NCBI GenBank assembly: GCA_001704575.1
Contig: MCAW01000007.1
Span: 13,236-77,235 of the forward strand
From: Methylophilales bacterium LSUCC0135
GTDB taxonomy: Bacteria; Pseudomonadota; Gammaproteobacteria; Burkholderiales; Methylophilaceae
Reading direction: 5' to 3'
Length of the DNA: 64,000 bases
In this document: positions 42,701-52,174 of the stretch, in pieces
Layout of the letters: the number at the start of each line of letters is the position of its first letter
How positions within the stretch are numbered: position 1 is the first letter of the stretch
Translations under genes and position numbers: made by a program
Notes under the pieces: model-generated
What the model saw: only the letters and a program-made list of their open reading frames with translations
Databases searched by the model: none
Told to the model about the DNA's origin: nothing

Positions 42701-43542
42701 TCGGCGATTTTCGCCAGCTCCTCGGCGTAGGGCCTCATCAGGGCAGCACCGAGCGCGCAGTTGAGGCCGATGGTGAGCGGCCGCGCATGGCGCACGGAAT
42801 GCCAGAACGCGGCGACGGTCTGGCCCGAAAGAATACGGCCGGAAGCATCGGTCACCGTGCCGGAAAGCATGATAGGCAGGCGCTTGCCGGTCTCATCGAA
42901 GAAAGTATCAATGGCGAACAGGGCGGCCTTGCAGTTGAGGGTATCGAAAATGGTTTCGACCATCAGAATGTCGGCACCGCCCTCTACCAGCCCGCGCGTC
43001 TGCTCCAGATAGGCCGCCACCAGCTGATCGAAGCTGACGTTGCGCGCAGCCGGATTGTTCACATCGGGTGAAATGGACGCGGTTTTCGGCGTCGGCCCCA
43101 AGGCACCGGCAACGAAGCGCGGCTTGTCCGGGCTGCTGTATTTGTCGCAGGCGGCGCGCGCCAGTCTGGCTGCCTCCAGGTTCATCTCGTAGACCAGATG
43201 CGCCATGTAATAGTCGTCCTGCGCGACCGAGGTAGCGCCGAAGGTATTGGTCTCGATGATATCGGCGCCGGCATCCAGATATTGTTCATGTATCTGCTGG
43301 ATGATGTGGGGCTGGGTCAGGGTAAGCAATTCGTTGTTGCCCTTCAGGAACAGCTCGCGCACGCCTTCCGGCGCCTTGAAACCGGCAAAACGCACGCCGC
43401 GGTAATCAGCCTCCGTCAGCTTGTACTGCTGAATCATGGTGCCCATCGCGCCATCCAGAATCATGATGCGGCGCGACAGTATTTCGCGCAGCCGGATTTC
43501 AGTAGCGGACATCGGGTGGTGGGAAGCGAATTGCAGATTCAT
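39751..43542 (-). CDS. metH: Cobalamin-dependent methionine synthase
   Basis: Methylates homocysteine from methyl-THF through methylcobalamin. Four modules: homocysteine domain (about 20-340; zinc cysteines in GLNCALG and [11 protein letters not shown]), pterin domain (about 370-640), the cobalamin cap and Rossmann domains (DVHDIGKN, with the lower-ligand His790) and the SAM-binding reactivation domain ([16 protein letters not shown], then [13 protein letters not shown]). 1263 residues, complete. It complements metXW. I keep the ATG at 43542; a second in-frame ATG at residue 11 lacks a better site. No cobalamin riboswitch fits the 114-base upstream gap. Confidence 0.97.
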   Translation of the reverse strand: MNLQFASHHPMSATEIRLREILSRRIMILDGAMGTMIQQYKLTEADYRGVRFAGFKAPEGVRELFLKGNNELLTLTQPHIIQQIHEQYLDAGADIIETNTFGATSVAQDDYYMAHLVYEMNLEAARLARAACDKYSSPDKPRFVAGALGPTPKTASISPDVNNPAARNVSFDQLVAAYLEQTRGLVEGGADILMVETIFDTLNCKAALFAIDTFFDETGKRLPIMLSGTVTDASGRILSGQTVAAFWHSVRHARPLTIGLNCALGAALMRPYAEELAKIADTYICIYPNAGLPNPMSDTGFDETPDVTSSLLKEFAESGFVNIAGGCCGTTPPHIRAIAEQVKALPPRKLPESDHATKLSGLEPFIINDDSLFVNVGERTNVTGSKAFARMILNEQYEEALQVARQQVENGAQVIDINMDEGMLDAVKAMTHFLNLIASEPDIARVPVMIDSSKWEVIEAGLKCVQGKAIVNSISMKEGEAEFLRQARLCRRYGAAVIVMAFDEKGQADTFERKIEICERAYRLLVDTIDFPAEDIIFDPNIFAIATGIEEHNNYAVDFINATRWIRENLPHAKVSGGVSNVSFSFRGNDPAREAIHTVFLYHAIKAGMTMGIVNAGMMGVYDDLDPELRERVEDVVLNRRPDATERMIEFAATLKAGGKKEATTQEWRGTPENPVPVSKRLEYALVHGITEFIVEDTEEARQQVAANGGRPIHVIEGPLMDGMNVVGDLFGQGKMFLPQVVKSARVMKQAVAHLIPYIEEEKLLEQQRTGVVAKPKGKVVIATVKGDVHDIGKNIVSVVLQCNNFEVVNMGVMVPASEILAMAKAENADIIGLSGLITPSLEEMAHVAREMQRDEHFRGLKTPLLIGGATTSRAHTAVKIAPHYDGPVIYVPDASRSVSIMQSLLSPELRESYISEVNTDYERVRSQHANKKGTPLLTIAEARANKMQLDFSGDNAPQKPKFIGRREIRNADLSLLAQYIDWGPFFQTWDLAGFYPSILEDAVVGDSARKVFAEAQAMLKKIIDGRWLTANGVVALMPANSVNEDDIEIYTDDTRREVAFTWYGMRQQSVKPVIDGVARPNQCLADFIAPKDSGIADYIGLFAVTGGLGIEKHEQRFLAAHDDYSSIMLKALADRLAEAFAEYLHERVRKDLWGYAADEVLSSEALIKEQYLGIRPAPGYPACPDHTVKADMFKLLQAEDIGMTLTDAFAMSPGASVSGFYFAHPESKYFSVDKIGADQLQDMAQRRHLPLEYLQRWLAPNL

Positions 43543-43589
43543 TCAGATCGTCTCAAGAAGCGCCGGGCGGATACCCGTATAACATGCCA

Positions 43590-43595
43590 ATTATA
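43590..43595 (-). promoter_or_regulatory. Probable -10 element for metH
   Basis: Perfect TATAAT on the minus strand, 47 bases before the metH ATG; no convincing -35. A GCCCGG/CCGGGC hairpin (43615-43632) sits just upstream between the VIT-family gene and this box and may separate the two transcripts, though it lacks a T-tract. Confidence 0.4.
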
Positions 43596-43656
43596 AAGCA
43601 GAAAGCCTGCCTTTGCCCGGATTGAGCCGGGCATGGGACGGTTTGACGCAGCGGCT

Positions 43657-44700
43657 TCAAGCGATGGAGGCGCCCACCAGACCGCCGATCAGATAGGTCA
43701 TGCCACCCGCCGCCGCGCCGATCAGCAACATACGCACACCACCCATCCAGGCTGATTTGCCGCTGAACAACGACAGCGTGGCACCGACCGCAAACAGCGT
43801 CAACGCCGACAGCCCCATGGTCAACGGCAGTGCAAGCCGTCCGAGCCCGAGAAGATAAGGCATCAGCGGTACCAGCCCGCCGGCGACAAAAGCGAGGAAG
43901 GATGAAACGGCGGCAATCCAGGGCGAACCGAGTTCATCAGGATTCAGCCTCAGTTCCTCACGCGCCAGCGTGTCGAGCCCCAGCTTCGGATCGGCAATCA
44001 TGTGCTGCGCCAGCGCGCGCGCCTGTTCGGGCTGCATGCCGCGCGCCATGTAAATCAGCGTCAGCTCGTGAGTTTCTTCCTGCGGATAATGCGCCAGCTC
44101 CTCGCGTTCGAGATCAATCTGGTGCTCGAACATCTCGCGCTGCGAGCGCATGGAAATATATTCGCCGGCAGCCATCGAGAACGCACCTGCCATCAAGCCC
44201 GCCATACCGGTCAGCACGATGGTCTGCTGCTCGCTGGCGGCACCGGCCACCCCCAGCACCAGACAGGCGATCGACACCAGGCCGTCATTGACGCCGAACA
44301 CCGCTGCGCGCAAGCCACCGCTACTGCTGGTGCCGCGATGACTGGCGCCCACCTCATCGACTGTTGCGGGCAAAGGGTGCGTGCCTGCCAGACGGCGGCC
44401 CGAATAGACCGAAAGCCCGCGGACCTTGCTTGCTGCCAACACACCCCTCACTCTGACCGGGCCGAATGTTCGCACCAACGCCGCCACCAGCCGCAGCCGC
44501 AAACCGGGATCGAATGGCCGCGCAGGCAGACCTTGCTTCTGCATTTCCGCGGCCCACAAAGCTGCCTGTTTTTCGGCTTCTTCTGCCAGCTGACGAAAAA
44601 GCTGACGTTTATCCGGGTCTCTTTCTTCAGCTGCGATTACGCAATAAAGATAAGCCGAGCGCTTTTCTTCCTGCCAGCCTGAAATCGCAGCCGCCGTCAT
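43657..44700 (-). CDS. VIT1/CCC1-family membrane transporter with N-terminal ferritin-like segment
   Basis: A 347-residue protein of the family that moves iron or manganese out of the cytosol. Residues 1-90 form a helical ferritin-like segment; the usual EExxH ligand motif reads EEAEKQ here, so its metal site may be degenerate. The membrane part starts with GGLRAAVFGVNDGLVSIACLVLGVAGA and MAAGEYISMRSQREMFEHQ, both diagnostic for VIT proteins, and ends with three hydrophobic helices. The metal is not known. It lies between comM and metH on the same strand. Confidence 0.9.
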   Translation of the reverse strand: MTAAAISGWQEEKRSAYLYCVIAAEERDPDKRQLFRQLAEEAEKQAALWAAEMQKQGLPARPFDPGLRLRLVAALVRTFGPVRVRGVLAASKVRGLSVYSGRRLAGTHPLPATVDEVGASHRGTSSSGGLRAAVFGVNDGLVSIACLVLGVAGAASEQQTIVLTGMAGLMAGAFSMAAGEYISMRSQREMFEHQIDLEREELAHYPQEETHELTLIYMARGMQPEQARALAQHMIADPKLGLDTLAREELRLNPDELGSPWIAAVSSFLAFVAGGLVPLMPYLLGLGRLALPLTMGLSALTLFAVGATLSLFSGKSAWMGGVRMLLIGAAAGGMTYLIGGLVGASIA

Positions 44701-44702
44701 GC

Positions 44703-46199
44703 TCAGCCGAACCTTCTGTACTGCACCGCTTCGGCAATATGCGTGGGCTTGATGCTCTCTTCAGCAGCGAGATCGGCAATCGAGCGCGCAACCTTGAGAA
44801 TGCGGTGATAAGCGCGCGCAGAAAGATTCAGGCGGCTGATCGCCTGCTTGAGCAGCGTCATGCCGGCCTCATCAGGCGCACAGTAGCGGTCGATCTCCTG
44901 ACTGCCGAGCAGATCGTTCGGCTTATCCTGGCGGGCAATCTGTAATCGCCGCGCCTGTTCGACACGGGCGCGTATCTGGTCACTGCTTTCGCCGGATGCC
45001 GCTGCGGTTAACTCATCCTCGCGCAGCGCGGGCACTTCAATATGCAGGTCGATGCGGTCCAGCAAGGGTCCGGAAATCTTTGCGCGGTAACGTGCCACCT
45101 GATCCGGCGTGCAACGGCACTTGTTGTTGTAATGACCCAGATAGCCACAGGGGCAAGGATTCATGGCCGCAATCAGCTGAAATCTGGCTGGAAAATCGGC
45201 CTGCCTGGCAGCTCTTGAGATGGTGATACGGCCGGATTCCATCGGCTCGCGCAACACTTCCAGCACAGCGCGTGAGAATTCCGGCAGCTCATCGAGAAAC
45301 AGCACGCCGTGATGCGCCAGCGAAATTTCACCCGGTCGCGGGATGCCACCACCGCCGACCTGGGCGACCGCCGAGGCGGTATGATGCGGCGAACGGAACG
45401 GTCTGCGACCCCAGACTGAGGCTTTGAATGCACTGTTGAGCGATTGTATGGCAGCTGATTCCAGCGCCTCAGCCTCGCTCATGGCAGGCAGAATGCCGGC
45501 GAACCGTGCCGCCAGCATCGACTTGCCGGTGCCCGGCGGGCCTGACATCAACACACTGTGGCTGCCGGCCGCCGCAATCTCCAGCGCCCGCTTGGGCATC
45601 AGCTGCCCTTTGACCTCACTGAAATCCGGGGTTGCGTCTACAAGTGTTTCGGCAATCGACTGCTGGCGCACCAATTCGGCATGGCCGCTCAAATGTGCAC
45701 ACACCTCCAGTAGCGTGCCGGCTGGCAGAACAACAGCGTCCTGCACCAGCGAAGCCTCTTGTGCACTATTTCGGGGCAGAACGAAAGCACGTTGCGATCG
45801 GCCGTTCTGCAGCATGTTGGCTGCCATCGCCAGGGCGCCGCGTATCGGCCGCAACTCTCCGGTCAGCGCAAGCTCACCGGCTATTTCGTATTGATCCAGC
45901 GATTTGGCAGGAATCTGGCCGGAAGCCGCGAGGATGCCGATAGCAATCGGCAGATCATAACGCCCGCTTTCTTTTGGCAGATCTGCGGGAGCGAGATTGA
46001 CCGTGATGCGCCTGGCGGGAAATTCGAATTGCGAGGTTTGCAGCGCGGCGCGCACGCGGTCCTTGCTTTCCTTGACCTCAGCCTCGGGCAAACCGACGAT
46101 GGTAAAACTGGGCAAACCGTTGGCCAGATGGACTTCTACCACCACCTCCGGCGCATCCATGCCGGACAAGGCCCTGCTGTAGACAACGGCCAGGCTCAT
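44703..46199 (-). CDS. comM: ComM/YifB, Mg-chelatase-like AAA+ ATPase
   Basis: Hexameric helicase that promotes branch migration during natural transformation in ComM-studied species. An N-terminal Lon-like domain of about 170 residues is followed by the Walker A SGPPGTGKSMLAARFAG, Walker B GVLFLDELPEFSR and a zinc-finger-like NPCPCGYLGHYNNKCRC. 498 residues. Competence function fits with type IV pilus genes elsewhere in the window but is not proven. Two bases separate it from the VIT-family gene. Confidence 0.95.
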   Translation of the reverse strand: MSLAVVYSRALSGMDAPEVVVEVHLANGLPSFTIVGLPEAEVKESKDRVRAALQTSQFEFPARRITVNLAPADLPKESGRYDLPIAIGILAASGQIPAKSLDQYEIAGELALTGELRPIRGALAMAANMLQNGRSQRAFVLPRNSAQEASLVQDAVVLPAGTLLEVCAHLSGHAELVRQQSIAETLVDATPDFSEVKGQLMPKRALEIAAAGSHSVLMSGPPGTGKSMLAARFAGILPAMSEAEALESAAIQSLNSAFKASVWGRRPFRSPHHTASAVAQVGGGGIPRPGEISLAHHGVLFLDELPEFSRAVLEVLREPMESGRITISRAARQADFPARFQLIAAMNPCPCGYLGHYNNKCRCTPDQVARYRAKISGPLLDRIDLHIEVPALREDELTAAASGESSDQIRARVEQARRLQIARQDKPNDLLGSQEIDRYCAPDEAGMTLLKQAISRLNLSARAYHRILKVARSIADLAAEESIKPTHIAEAVQYRRFG

Positions 46200-46210
46200 G
46201 ATTTTTCGCC

Positions 46211-46456
46211 TTATTTGTTGTTTTTATGCAACATCGATTCCAGCTCGCTGACTTTTGCTTCGAGCTCGGCCAGCTTTTCCTTTGTATGCCGCAACAGATC
46301 GGCCTGTACGTCGAATTCTTCCCGGTTCACCAGCTCCAACTTGGTGAATGCGCCCTGTAACAGTGCGCGCAAATTCTTTTCAATGTCTGCCGCCGGACTG
46401 GATTCTGCCAGGTCTCTGATTTTTCTGGATAAATCTTCCAACACCTGCTTGTTCAT
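46211..46456 (-). CDS. ubiK: Ubiquinone biosynthesis accessory factor UbiK (BMFP domain)
   Basis: An 81-residue YqiC/BMFP protein: amphipathic N-terminal helix and a C-terminal trimeric coiled coil (HTKEKLAELEAKVSELESML). In E. coli it binds UbiJ and lipids and supports aerobic ubiquinone synthesis. Divergent from torF over a 256-base regulatory gap. Confidence 0.93.
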   Translation of the reverse strand: MNKQVLEDLSRKIRDLAESSPAADIEKNLRALLQGAFTKLELVNREEFDVQADLLRHTKEKLAELEAKVSELESMLHKNNK

Positions 46457-46521
46457 GAGGTTTTTCTCCGTATTTTTTCTTGTTGCCTCGCCACCAGATA
46501 GTGCATGGAGTTGGCATATAT

Positions 46522-46538
46522 TGCACCAAATAAGTGCA
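46522..46538 (+). promoter_or_regulatory. NtrC-type enhancer site
   Basis: TGCACCAAATAAGTGCA has perfect TGCAC-N7-GTGCA dyad symmetry, the NtrC consensus. Its centre is about 128 bases upstream of the predicted sigma54 start, the normal place for an NtrC enhancer. A weak second dyad TGC-N9-GCA lies at 46502-46516. Confidence 0.7.
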
Positions 46539-46631
46539 AATAGTTAATATAAACAATAACATAATTTTATTTATTTATTAAAATTTTTACTTTAGCATCG
46601 TAACTTCATGTTTTTAATGTCTTTGATTTTC

Positions 46632-46648
46632 TGGCATGAGTGTTGCTT
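46632..46648 (+). promoter_or_regulatory. Sigma54 promoter for torF-glnK-amtB
   Basis: TGGCATGAGTGTTGCTT: GG (46633-46634) and GC (46645-46646) separated by exactly 10 bases, matching TGGCAYG-N4-TTGCW. The start is expected near 46658, leaving a 55-base leader. Together with the upstream NtrC-type dyad this predicts induction under nitrogen limitation. Confidence 0.85.
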
Positions 46649-46712
46649 GTTGTTCGTTGCTTAAACTTGTTTCATCAGTTTTATCCGTTTTAATCTTTTG
46701 AAAGGAAATACC

Positions 46713-47914
<1,202 letters not shown>

Positions 47915-47924
47915 GGGGAATGCC

Positions 47925-49322
47925 ATGAAAAAGATACTTTCCATGATTGCTCTGATGAGCATGCTGGGTTTCAGCGGCCTTGGCGTCGCAGAAGAAGCCA
48001 TGCCGGCTGAAGAGCCGGTAGCAGCGGTTGAAATGGTTGTTGAAGAAGTCCCTGCCGCCGAGGCAGTTGCGACTGAAGAAGCAGCCGTTGAAGAAGAAGT
48101 CACGCTCGACACCGGCGATACTGCCTGGATGATCGTGGCGACCGTTCTCGTCGTACTGATGGCCATCCCCGGCCTTGCGCTGTTCTATGGCGGCCTGGTG
48201 CGTGCCAAGAACATGCTGTCGGTGCTGATGCAGGTGTTCGTCACCTTCTCGCTGATCTCGGTGCTGTGGGTCATCTATGGCTACAGTCTGGCCTTCACCG
48301 ACGGCGGCGGGCTCAACGGCTACATCGGCGGCCTGAGCAAGGCATTCCTTGCAGGCGTTGGTGCAGACAGCCTGAGCGGCACCATTCCCGAGTTCATCTT
48401 CATCACCTTCCAGCTGACCTTTGCAGCCATTACACCGGCCCTGATCGTGGGTGCCTTTGCCGAGCGCATCAAGTTCTCCGCGCTGCTGGTATTTGTCGCA
48501 CTGTGGGTCACCTTCGTCTATATCCCGGTCGCACACATGGTCTGGGGCGGCGGTATCCTGTTCGCTGACGGCGCAATGGACTTCGCCGGCGGCACCGTGG
48601 TTCACATCAATGCCGGTATTGCAGCACTGGTCGGTGCCATCGTAGTTGGCAAACGTATCGGCTACGGCAAGGAAGCCATGCCTCCGCACAGCATGGTCAT
48701 GACCATGATCGGCGCCTCCCTGCTGTGGGCCGGCTGGTTTGGCTTCAACGTCGGTAGCGCGTTGGCTGCCAACGGCACTGCCGGTCTGGTCATGGTGAAC
48801 ACGCAAGTAGCAACTGCTGCTGCCGTGCTGGGCTGGATCTTCATCGAGTGGCTCATGAAGGGCAAGCCTTCCATGCTGGGCGGTGCTTCCGGTGCAATTG
48901 CCGGTCTGGTCGCCATCACACCGGCCTGTGCCTTCGTCGGCCCGATGGGCGCGATTGTGCTCGGCTTTGTCACCAGCATCATCAGCTTCTGGGCAGTCAC
49001 GTCGCTCAAGAGCAAGCTTGGTTACGATGACTCGCTCGATGTCTTCGGCATCCACGGCGTCGCCGGCATTATCGGTGCCATCGGCGTAGCGGTTCTGGCA
49101 GCGCCTGCTTTCGGCGGTGTCGGCTTTGCTGAAGGCGTCACCATGGGCGCGCAACTTTACACCCAGGTTTATGCAGTCGTGGTCACCATTGTCTGGTGTA
49201 CGGTCGTCAGCTACATTCTCTACAAGATTGTCGATCTGCTGATCGGTCTGCGTGTCTCGGAAGAATCCGAGCGCGAAGGTCTGGATACGACATCTCACGG
49301 CGAGCGTGCGTATCACAGTTAA
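47925..49322 (+). CDS. amtB: Ammonium transporter AmtB with long acidic N-terminal extension
   Basis: Trimeric ammonium channel of 465 residues. Signal peptide (residues 1-22), then an unusual Glu/Ala/Val-rich periplasmic stretch of about 45 residues (AEEPVAAVEMVVEEVPAAEA and more), then eleven membrane helices. Pore histidines are in GTVVHINAGIAALVGA and FGIHGVAGIIGA. ATG 47925 follows AAGGGG 11 bases after glnK. The acidic stretch faces the periplasm near the ammonium entrance and could concentrate cations, which is speculation. Confidence 0.95.
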   Translation: MKKILSMIALMSMLGFSGLGVAEEAMPAEEPVAAVEMVVEEVPAAEAVATEEAAVEEEVTLDTGDTAWMIVATVLVVLMAIPGLALFYGGLVRAKNMLSVLMQVFVTFSLISVLWVIYGYSLAFTDGGGLNGYIGGLSKAFLAGVGADSLSGTIPEFIFITFQLTFAAITPALIVGAFAERIKFSALLVFVALWVTFVYIPVAHMVWGGGILFADGAMDFAGGTVVHINAGIAALVGAIVVGKRIGYGKEAMPPHSMVMTMIGASLLWAGWFGFNVGSALAANGTAGLVMVNTQVATAAAVLGWIFIEWLMKGKPSMLGGASGAIAGLVAITPACAFVGPMGAIVLGFVTSIISFWAVTSLKSKLGYDDSLDVFGIHGVAGIIGAIGVAVLAAPAFGGVGFAEGVTMGAQLYTQVYAVVVTIVWCTVVSYILYKIVDLLIGLRVSEESEREGLDTTSHGERAYHS

Positions 49323-49344
49323 TCCGGCATCATCCGGTTAGAAA

Positions 49345-49371
49345 GGCGGGCATGCGTGCCCGCTTTTTTAT
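49345..49371 (+). terminator. Rho-independent terminator after amtB
   Basis: 7-bp stem GCGGGCA / TGCCCGC with a 4-base loop and a T6 tract (49365-49370), 22 bases after the amtB stop. In the 342-base gap to gshA, the part from 49372 to 49475 shows only weak NtrC-like half sites (GGTGCA 49399-49404, GGTACA 49419-49424). Confidence 0.92.
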
Positions 49372-49475
49372 TGCCCACCGACAGCGCCGCCTGCTTTCGG
49401 TGCAGCGTTTTCACTCATGGTACACATGTGATGGCACTGCCCCCGCATTAAAACCGTTTTACGTAATAAACCGGC

Positions 49476-49491
49476 TGGCACAAGTATTGCT
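49476..49491 (+). promoter_or_regulatory. Second sigma54 promoter, downstream of amtB
   Basis: TGGCACAAGTATTGCT: GG (49477-49478), 10 bases, GC (49489-49490), an almost perfect sigma54 box that differs from the torF promoter at only three of the aligned positions. The predicted start is near 49502. It lies behind the amtB terminator and in front of a second strong terminator rather than a gene. Confidence 0.75.
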
Positions 49492-49501
49492 GCATTACAG
49501 G

Positions 49502-49601
49502 AAAGCATGGTGTTTTACAGGTTGCAAAACCTCCGTATACCGCTTGCTTGATTTCCATGTTTACCTCCTCCTCTTTCCGGGCGCATGGCGCCCGTTTTTT
49601 T
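49502..49601 (+). ncRNA. Candidate sigma54-dependent small RNA of about 100 nt
   Basis: Bounded by a sigma54 promoter and an intrinsic terminator. The RNA would have a 5' hairpin AGGTT-GCAA-AACCT (49519-49532), a single-stranded C/U-rich segment CCTCCTCCTC (49564-49573) able to pair with Shine-Dalgarno sequences, then the terminator stem. A 14-codon frame MVFYRLQNLRIPLA (49507-49551) with AGGAAAG ahead of it is the only coding option. This is the layout of trans-acting regulatory RNAs; nitrogen control is inferred from the promoter. Confidence 0.5.
49578..49601 (+). terminator. Rho-independent terminator of the candidate small RNA
   Basis: 7-bp perfect stem CGGGCGC / GCGCCCG with a 3-base loop and a T7 tract (49595-49601). 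It ends before gshA (63 bases further on), so it cannot serve gshA; its presence here is explained by a short upstream transcript. Confidence 0.93.
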
Positions 49602-49664
49602 AGCGTCGTGTTGGGCGGACAATATGCGCTAAAATCTTACGACACCTTTCTCAAGTGATCTCAC

Positions 49665-50942
49665 ATGGTTCCTCATCTGACTACCGCCCTCAACGGCCCA
49701 TTGCTTGATCTCGAAAAACGCATGCTGGATGCCATGCCGAGGATCGAACACTGGTTCCGCACGCAGTGGCTGGAGCATGCCTCGCCCTTCTATGCATCGG
49801 TCGATCTGCGCAATTCAGGATTCAAGTTGGCGCCGGTGGATACCAATCTGTTTCCCGGCGGTTTCAACAACCTCAACCCCGACTTTCAGCCGCTTTGCGT
49901 GCAGGCAGCGATGACCGCAGTGGAAAAAGTCTGCCCGGAAGCCCATCGCCTGCTGCTGATTCCCGAGAACCACACGCGCAACATCTATTACCTGCGCAAT
50001 GTGGCGGCACTGCACACCATCCTCAAGCAGGCCGGTCTGGATGTGCGTATCGGCAGCCTCAATCCTGAAATCACCGAACCAACCACGCTCGATACGCAGG
50101 ATGGTCATCATCTGCTGCTGGAGCCGGTGAAACGCAAAGGCAACCGGCTGGTACTGGAAGGCTTCGACAGTTGCGCCGTGCTGCTCAACAACGACCTCTC
50201 CGGCGGTGTGCCTGAAATTCTGCAGAACATCGAACAGAATCTGATTCCGCCCTTGCACGCAGGCTGGGCGACGAGACGAAAATCCAATCATTTCGCCGCC
50301 TACAACCGGGTGGCAAAAGAATTCGCCGAGCTGCTGGAAATCGACGAGTGGTTGCTCAACCCTTATTACGAAACCTGCAGCGGCATCGACTTTCAGGCCC
50401 GCACCGGTGAGGACTGCCTGGCCGGCAAGGTGGAAACCCTGCTTGCCAAAATCACCGAAAAATACCGGCAATACGGTGTCGATCAGGAGCCCTTCGTCAT
50501 CGTCAAGGCGGATGCCGGAACCTACGGCATGGGCATCATGACCGTAAAAAGCCCGGACGACATGCGCGACCTCAACCGCAAGCAGCGCAACAAGATGTCG
50601 GTGGTGAAGGAAGGTCTGCAAGTCTCGGAAGTGATCCTGCAGGAAGGCGTTTATACCTTCGAGAGCATCAACGATGCGGTGGCCGAACCGGTGGTCTACA
50701 TGATGGATCACTTCGTCGTTGGCGGTTTTTACCGCGTGCATACCGGCCGCGCCATCGACGAGAACCTCAACGCCCCCGGCATGCATTTCGTGCCGCTGGC
50801 ATTCGAGGCTTCATGCACGCTGCCCGATGTCAGCAGCGCGCCCGACGCCGCGCCCAACCGTTTCTATGCCTACGGCGTAGTCGCCCGGCTGGCGCTGCTG
50901 GCCGCTGCCATCGAGCTGGAAGAAACCGACCCGCTCAACTGA
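49665..50942 (+). CDS. gshA: Glutamate-cysteine ligase (proteobacterial GshA type)
   Basis: First step of glutathione synthesis, joining Glu and Cys through the gamma carboxyl. 425 residues of the beta/gamma-proteobacterial type that is unlike E. coli GshA; DLRNSGFKLAPVDTNLFPGG and LLIPENHTRNIYYLRNV are its diagnostic blocks, and FVIVKADAGTYGMGIMTV supplies the ATP-grasp-like nucleotide site. The ATG at 49665 follows a weak site. A TAAAAT box at 49630-49635 may be part of its promoter. Two bases separate it from gshB. Confidence 0.94.
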   Translation: MVPHLTTALNGPLLDLEKRMLDAMPRIEHWFRTQWLEHASPFYASVDLRNSGFKLAPVDTNLFPGGFNNLNPDFQPLCVQAAMTAVEKVCPEAHRLLLIPENHTRNIYYLRNVAALHTILKQAGLDVRIGSLNPEITEPTTLDTQDGHHLLLEPVKRKGNRLVLEGFDSCAVLLNNDLSGGVPEILQNIEQNLIPPLHAGWATRRKSNHFAAYNRVAKEFAELLEIDEWLLNPYYETCSGIDFQARTGEDCLAGKVETLLAKITEKYRQYGVDQEPFVIVKADAGTYGMGIMTVKSPDDMRDLNRKQRNKMSVVKEGLQVSEVILQEGVYTFESINDAVAEPVVYMMDHFVVGGFYRVHTGRAIDENLNAPGMHFVPLAFEASCTLPDVSSAPDAAPNRFYAYGVVARLALLAAAIELEETDPLN

Positions 50943-50944
50943 TC

Positions 50945-51898
50945 ATGCGCTTAGCCTTCATCCTCGACCCGCTTGCCAGCCTCGCCACATACAAGGACAC
51001 CAGTCTTGCCATCATGCGGGTCGCGCAGGCCCGTGGCCACAGTCTGTTCGTCGCCGAACAGGGCGGCCTGTTTCTGCGGCATGACCGCGCCCGGCTGATC
51101 ACGCGCCCGTTCAAATTCATCGAGGGGCGCGACTGGTATGAAATCGATGCGCCACAAGAACACGCACCCGAGGATTTCGATGCGCTACTGATGCGCAAGG
51201 ACCCGCCGTTCGACAACGAATTTCTCTACAGCACCTATCTGCTTGAATTCGCCCGCAATCAGGGCGCGCGCGTACTCAACGACCCCGGCTCCGTGCGCGA
51301 CTGGAACGAAAAACTGGCCGTCACGCATTTTCCGCAATTCGCGCCGGAATTCCTGGTCACCCGTGATCAAAGCCTGATACGCCAGTTTCTCGCCCAACAT
51401 GGCGACATCGTCGTCAAGCCGCTGGACGGCATGGGCGGCAGCAGCGTATTCCGCCTGACCGGCACCGACCCCAACATCGGCGTCATCCTCGAAACCATGA
51501 CGCAATTCGGTACCCGCACCATCATGGCACAGCGCTATCTGCCGCAGATTAGCGAGGGTGACAAACGCATCATCGTCATCGACGGCAAACCTCTGCCCTG
51601 GGCGCTGGCACGCATTCCGATGGCCGGAGAAACGCGCGGCAACCTTGCGGCCGGCGGCAAGGGCGTGGCGCAACCGTTGAGTGCGCGCGACCGTGAAATC
51701 GCGCTCACCGTAGGCAAGGTGCTGAAGGAGAAGGGCCTGTTTCTGGTCGGGCTCGATGTGATCGGCGACCACCTGACCGAAATCAACGTCACCAGCCCGA
51801 CAGGCATGGTTGAGATCGCCGCACAGACCGATTGCAAACCGGCAGAGATTTTCATGGATGCGCTGGAAAAACAGATTTCAGCCACACAGAAAACCTGA
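50945..51898 (+). CDS. gshB: Glutathione synthetase
   Basis: ATP-grasp enzyme adding glycine to gamma-glutamylcysteine. N-terminal MRLAFILDPLASLATYKDTS and the ATP-grasp segments DIVVKPLDGMGGSSVFRL, then VIGDHLTEINVTSPTG, are typical. ATG at 50945 gives 317 residues. Translated with gshA; the next gene starts after a repeat-rich region. Confidence 0.96.
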   Translation: MRLAFILDPLASLATYKDTSLAIMRVAQARGHSLFVAEQGGLFLRHDRARLITRPFKFIEGRDWYEIDAPQEHAPEDFDALLMRKDPPFDNEFLYSTYLLEFARNQGARVLNDPGSVRDWNEKLAVTHFPQFAPEFLVTRDQSLIRQFLAQHGDIVVKPLDGMGGSSVFRLTGTDPNIGVILETMTQFGTRTIMAQRYLPQISEGDKRIIVIDGKPLPWALARIPMAGETRGNLAAGGKGVAQPLSARDREIALTVGKVLKEKGLFLVGLDVIGDHLTEINVTSPTGMVEIAAQTDCKPAEIFMDALEKQISATQKT

Positions 51899-51967
51899 AC
51901 CCTGATGCAACACATGATGACTCTACGATGTTTATACGCATCGATACGCTGGCGTAAAAGTTTTAGC

Positions 51968-52174
51968 CACAGAGATCACAGAGATCACAGAGATCACAGA
52001 GGACACAGAGAAAACCAGCTGCCCTCCCCATATAGTGAATGCTCTCTGTGGTCTTTGTGTGCTCAGTGGTGGAAGGTTTTAACACGCTCGACTCATGGCC
52101 GTGAACCGGTGTATCCGTCGCAGAAATCCCGGAAAAATGGATTTTCTCTGTGGTCTCTGTGTGCTCTGTGGCTA
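51968..52174. repeat. CACAGAG/CTCTGTG dispersed-type repeat cluster, with duplicated 5' end of apbE
   Basis: From 51968 to 52010 there are 4.8 copies of the 9-mer CACAGAGAT (last copies varied). In opposite orientation, CTCTGTGGTCT(T/C)TGTGTGCTC appears at 52044 and again at 52146, exactly 102 bases apart, and the similarity continues downstream (GTGAACCGGTGTATCCGTCGC against GCGAACCGGTCTATCAATCGC). So the arms can pair into large hairpins, and the apbE signal-peptide region is tandemly duplicated. Such CACAGAG arrays are known as dispersed intergenic repeats in many genomes. Confidence 0.8.

Noticed and set aside
43543-43656. Cobalamin riboswitch upstream of metH
   Set aside because: The gap is 114 bases, shorter than the aptamer, and no B12-box sequence is seen.
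51968-52010. Short repeat array as a possible CRISPR
   Set aside because: Units are 9 bp and contiguous without spacers and no cas genes are present; it is a simple-sequence or dispersed repeat.
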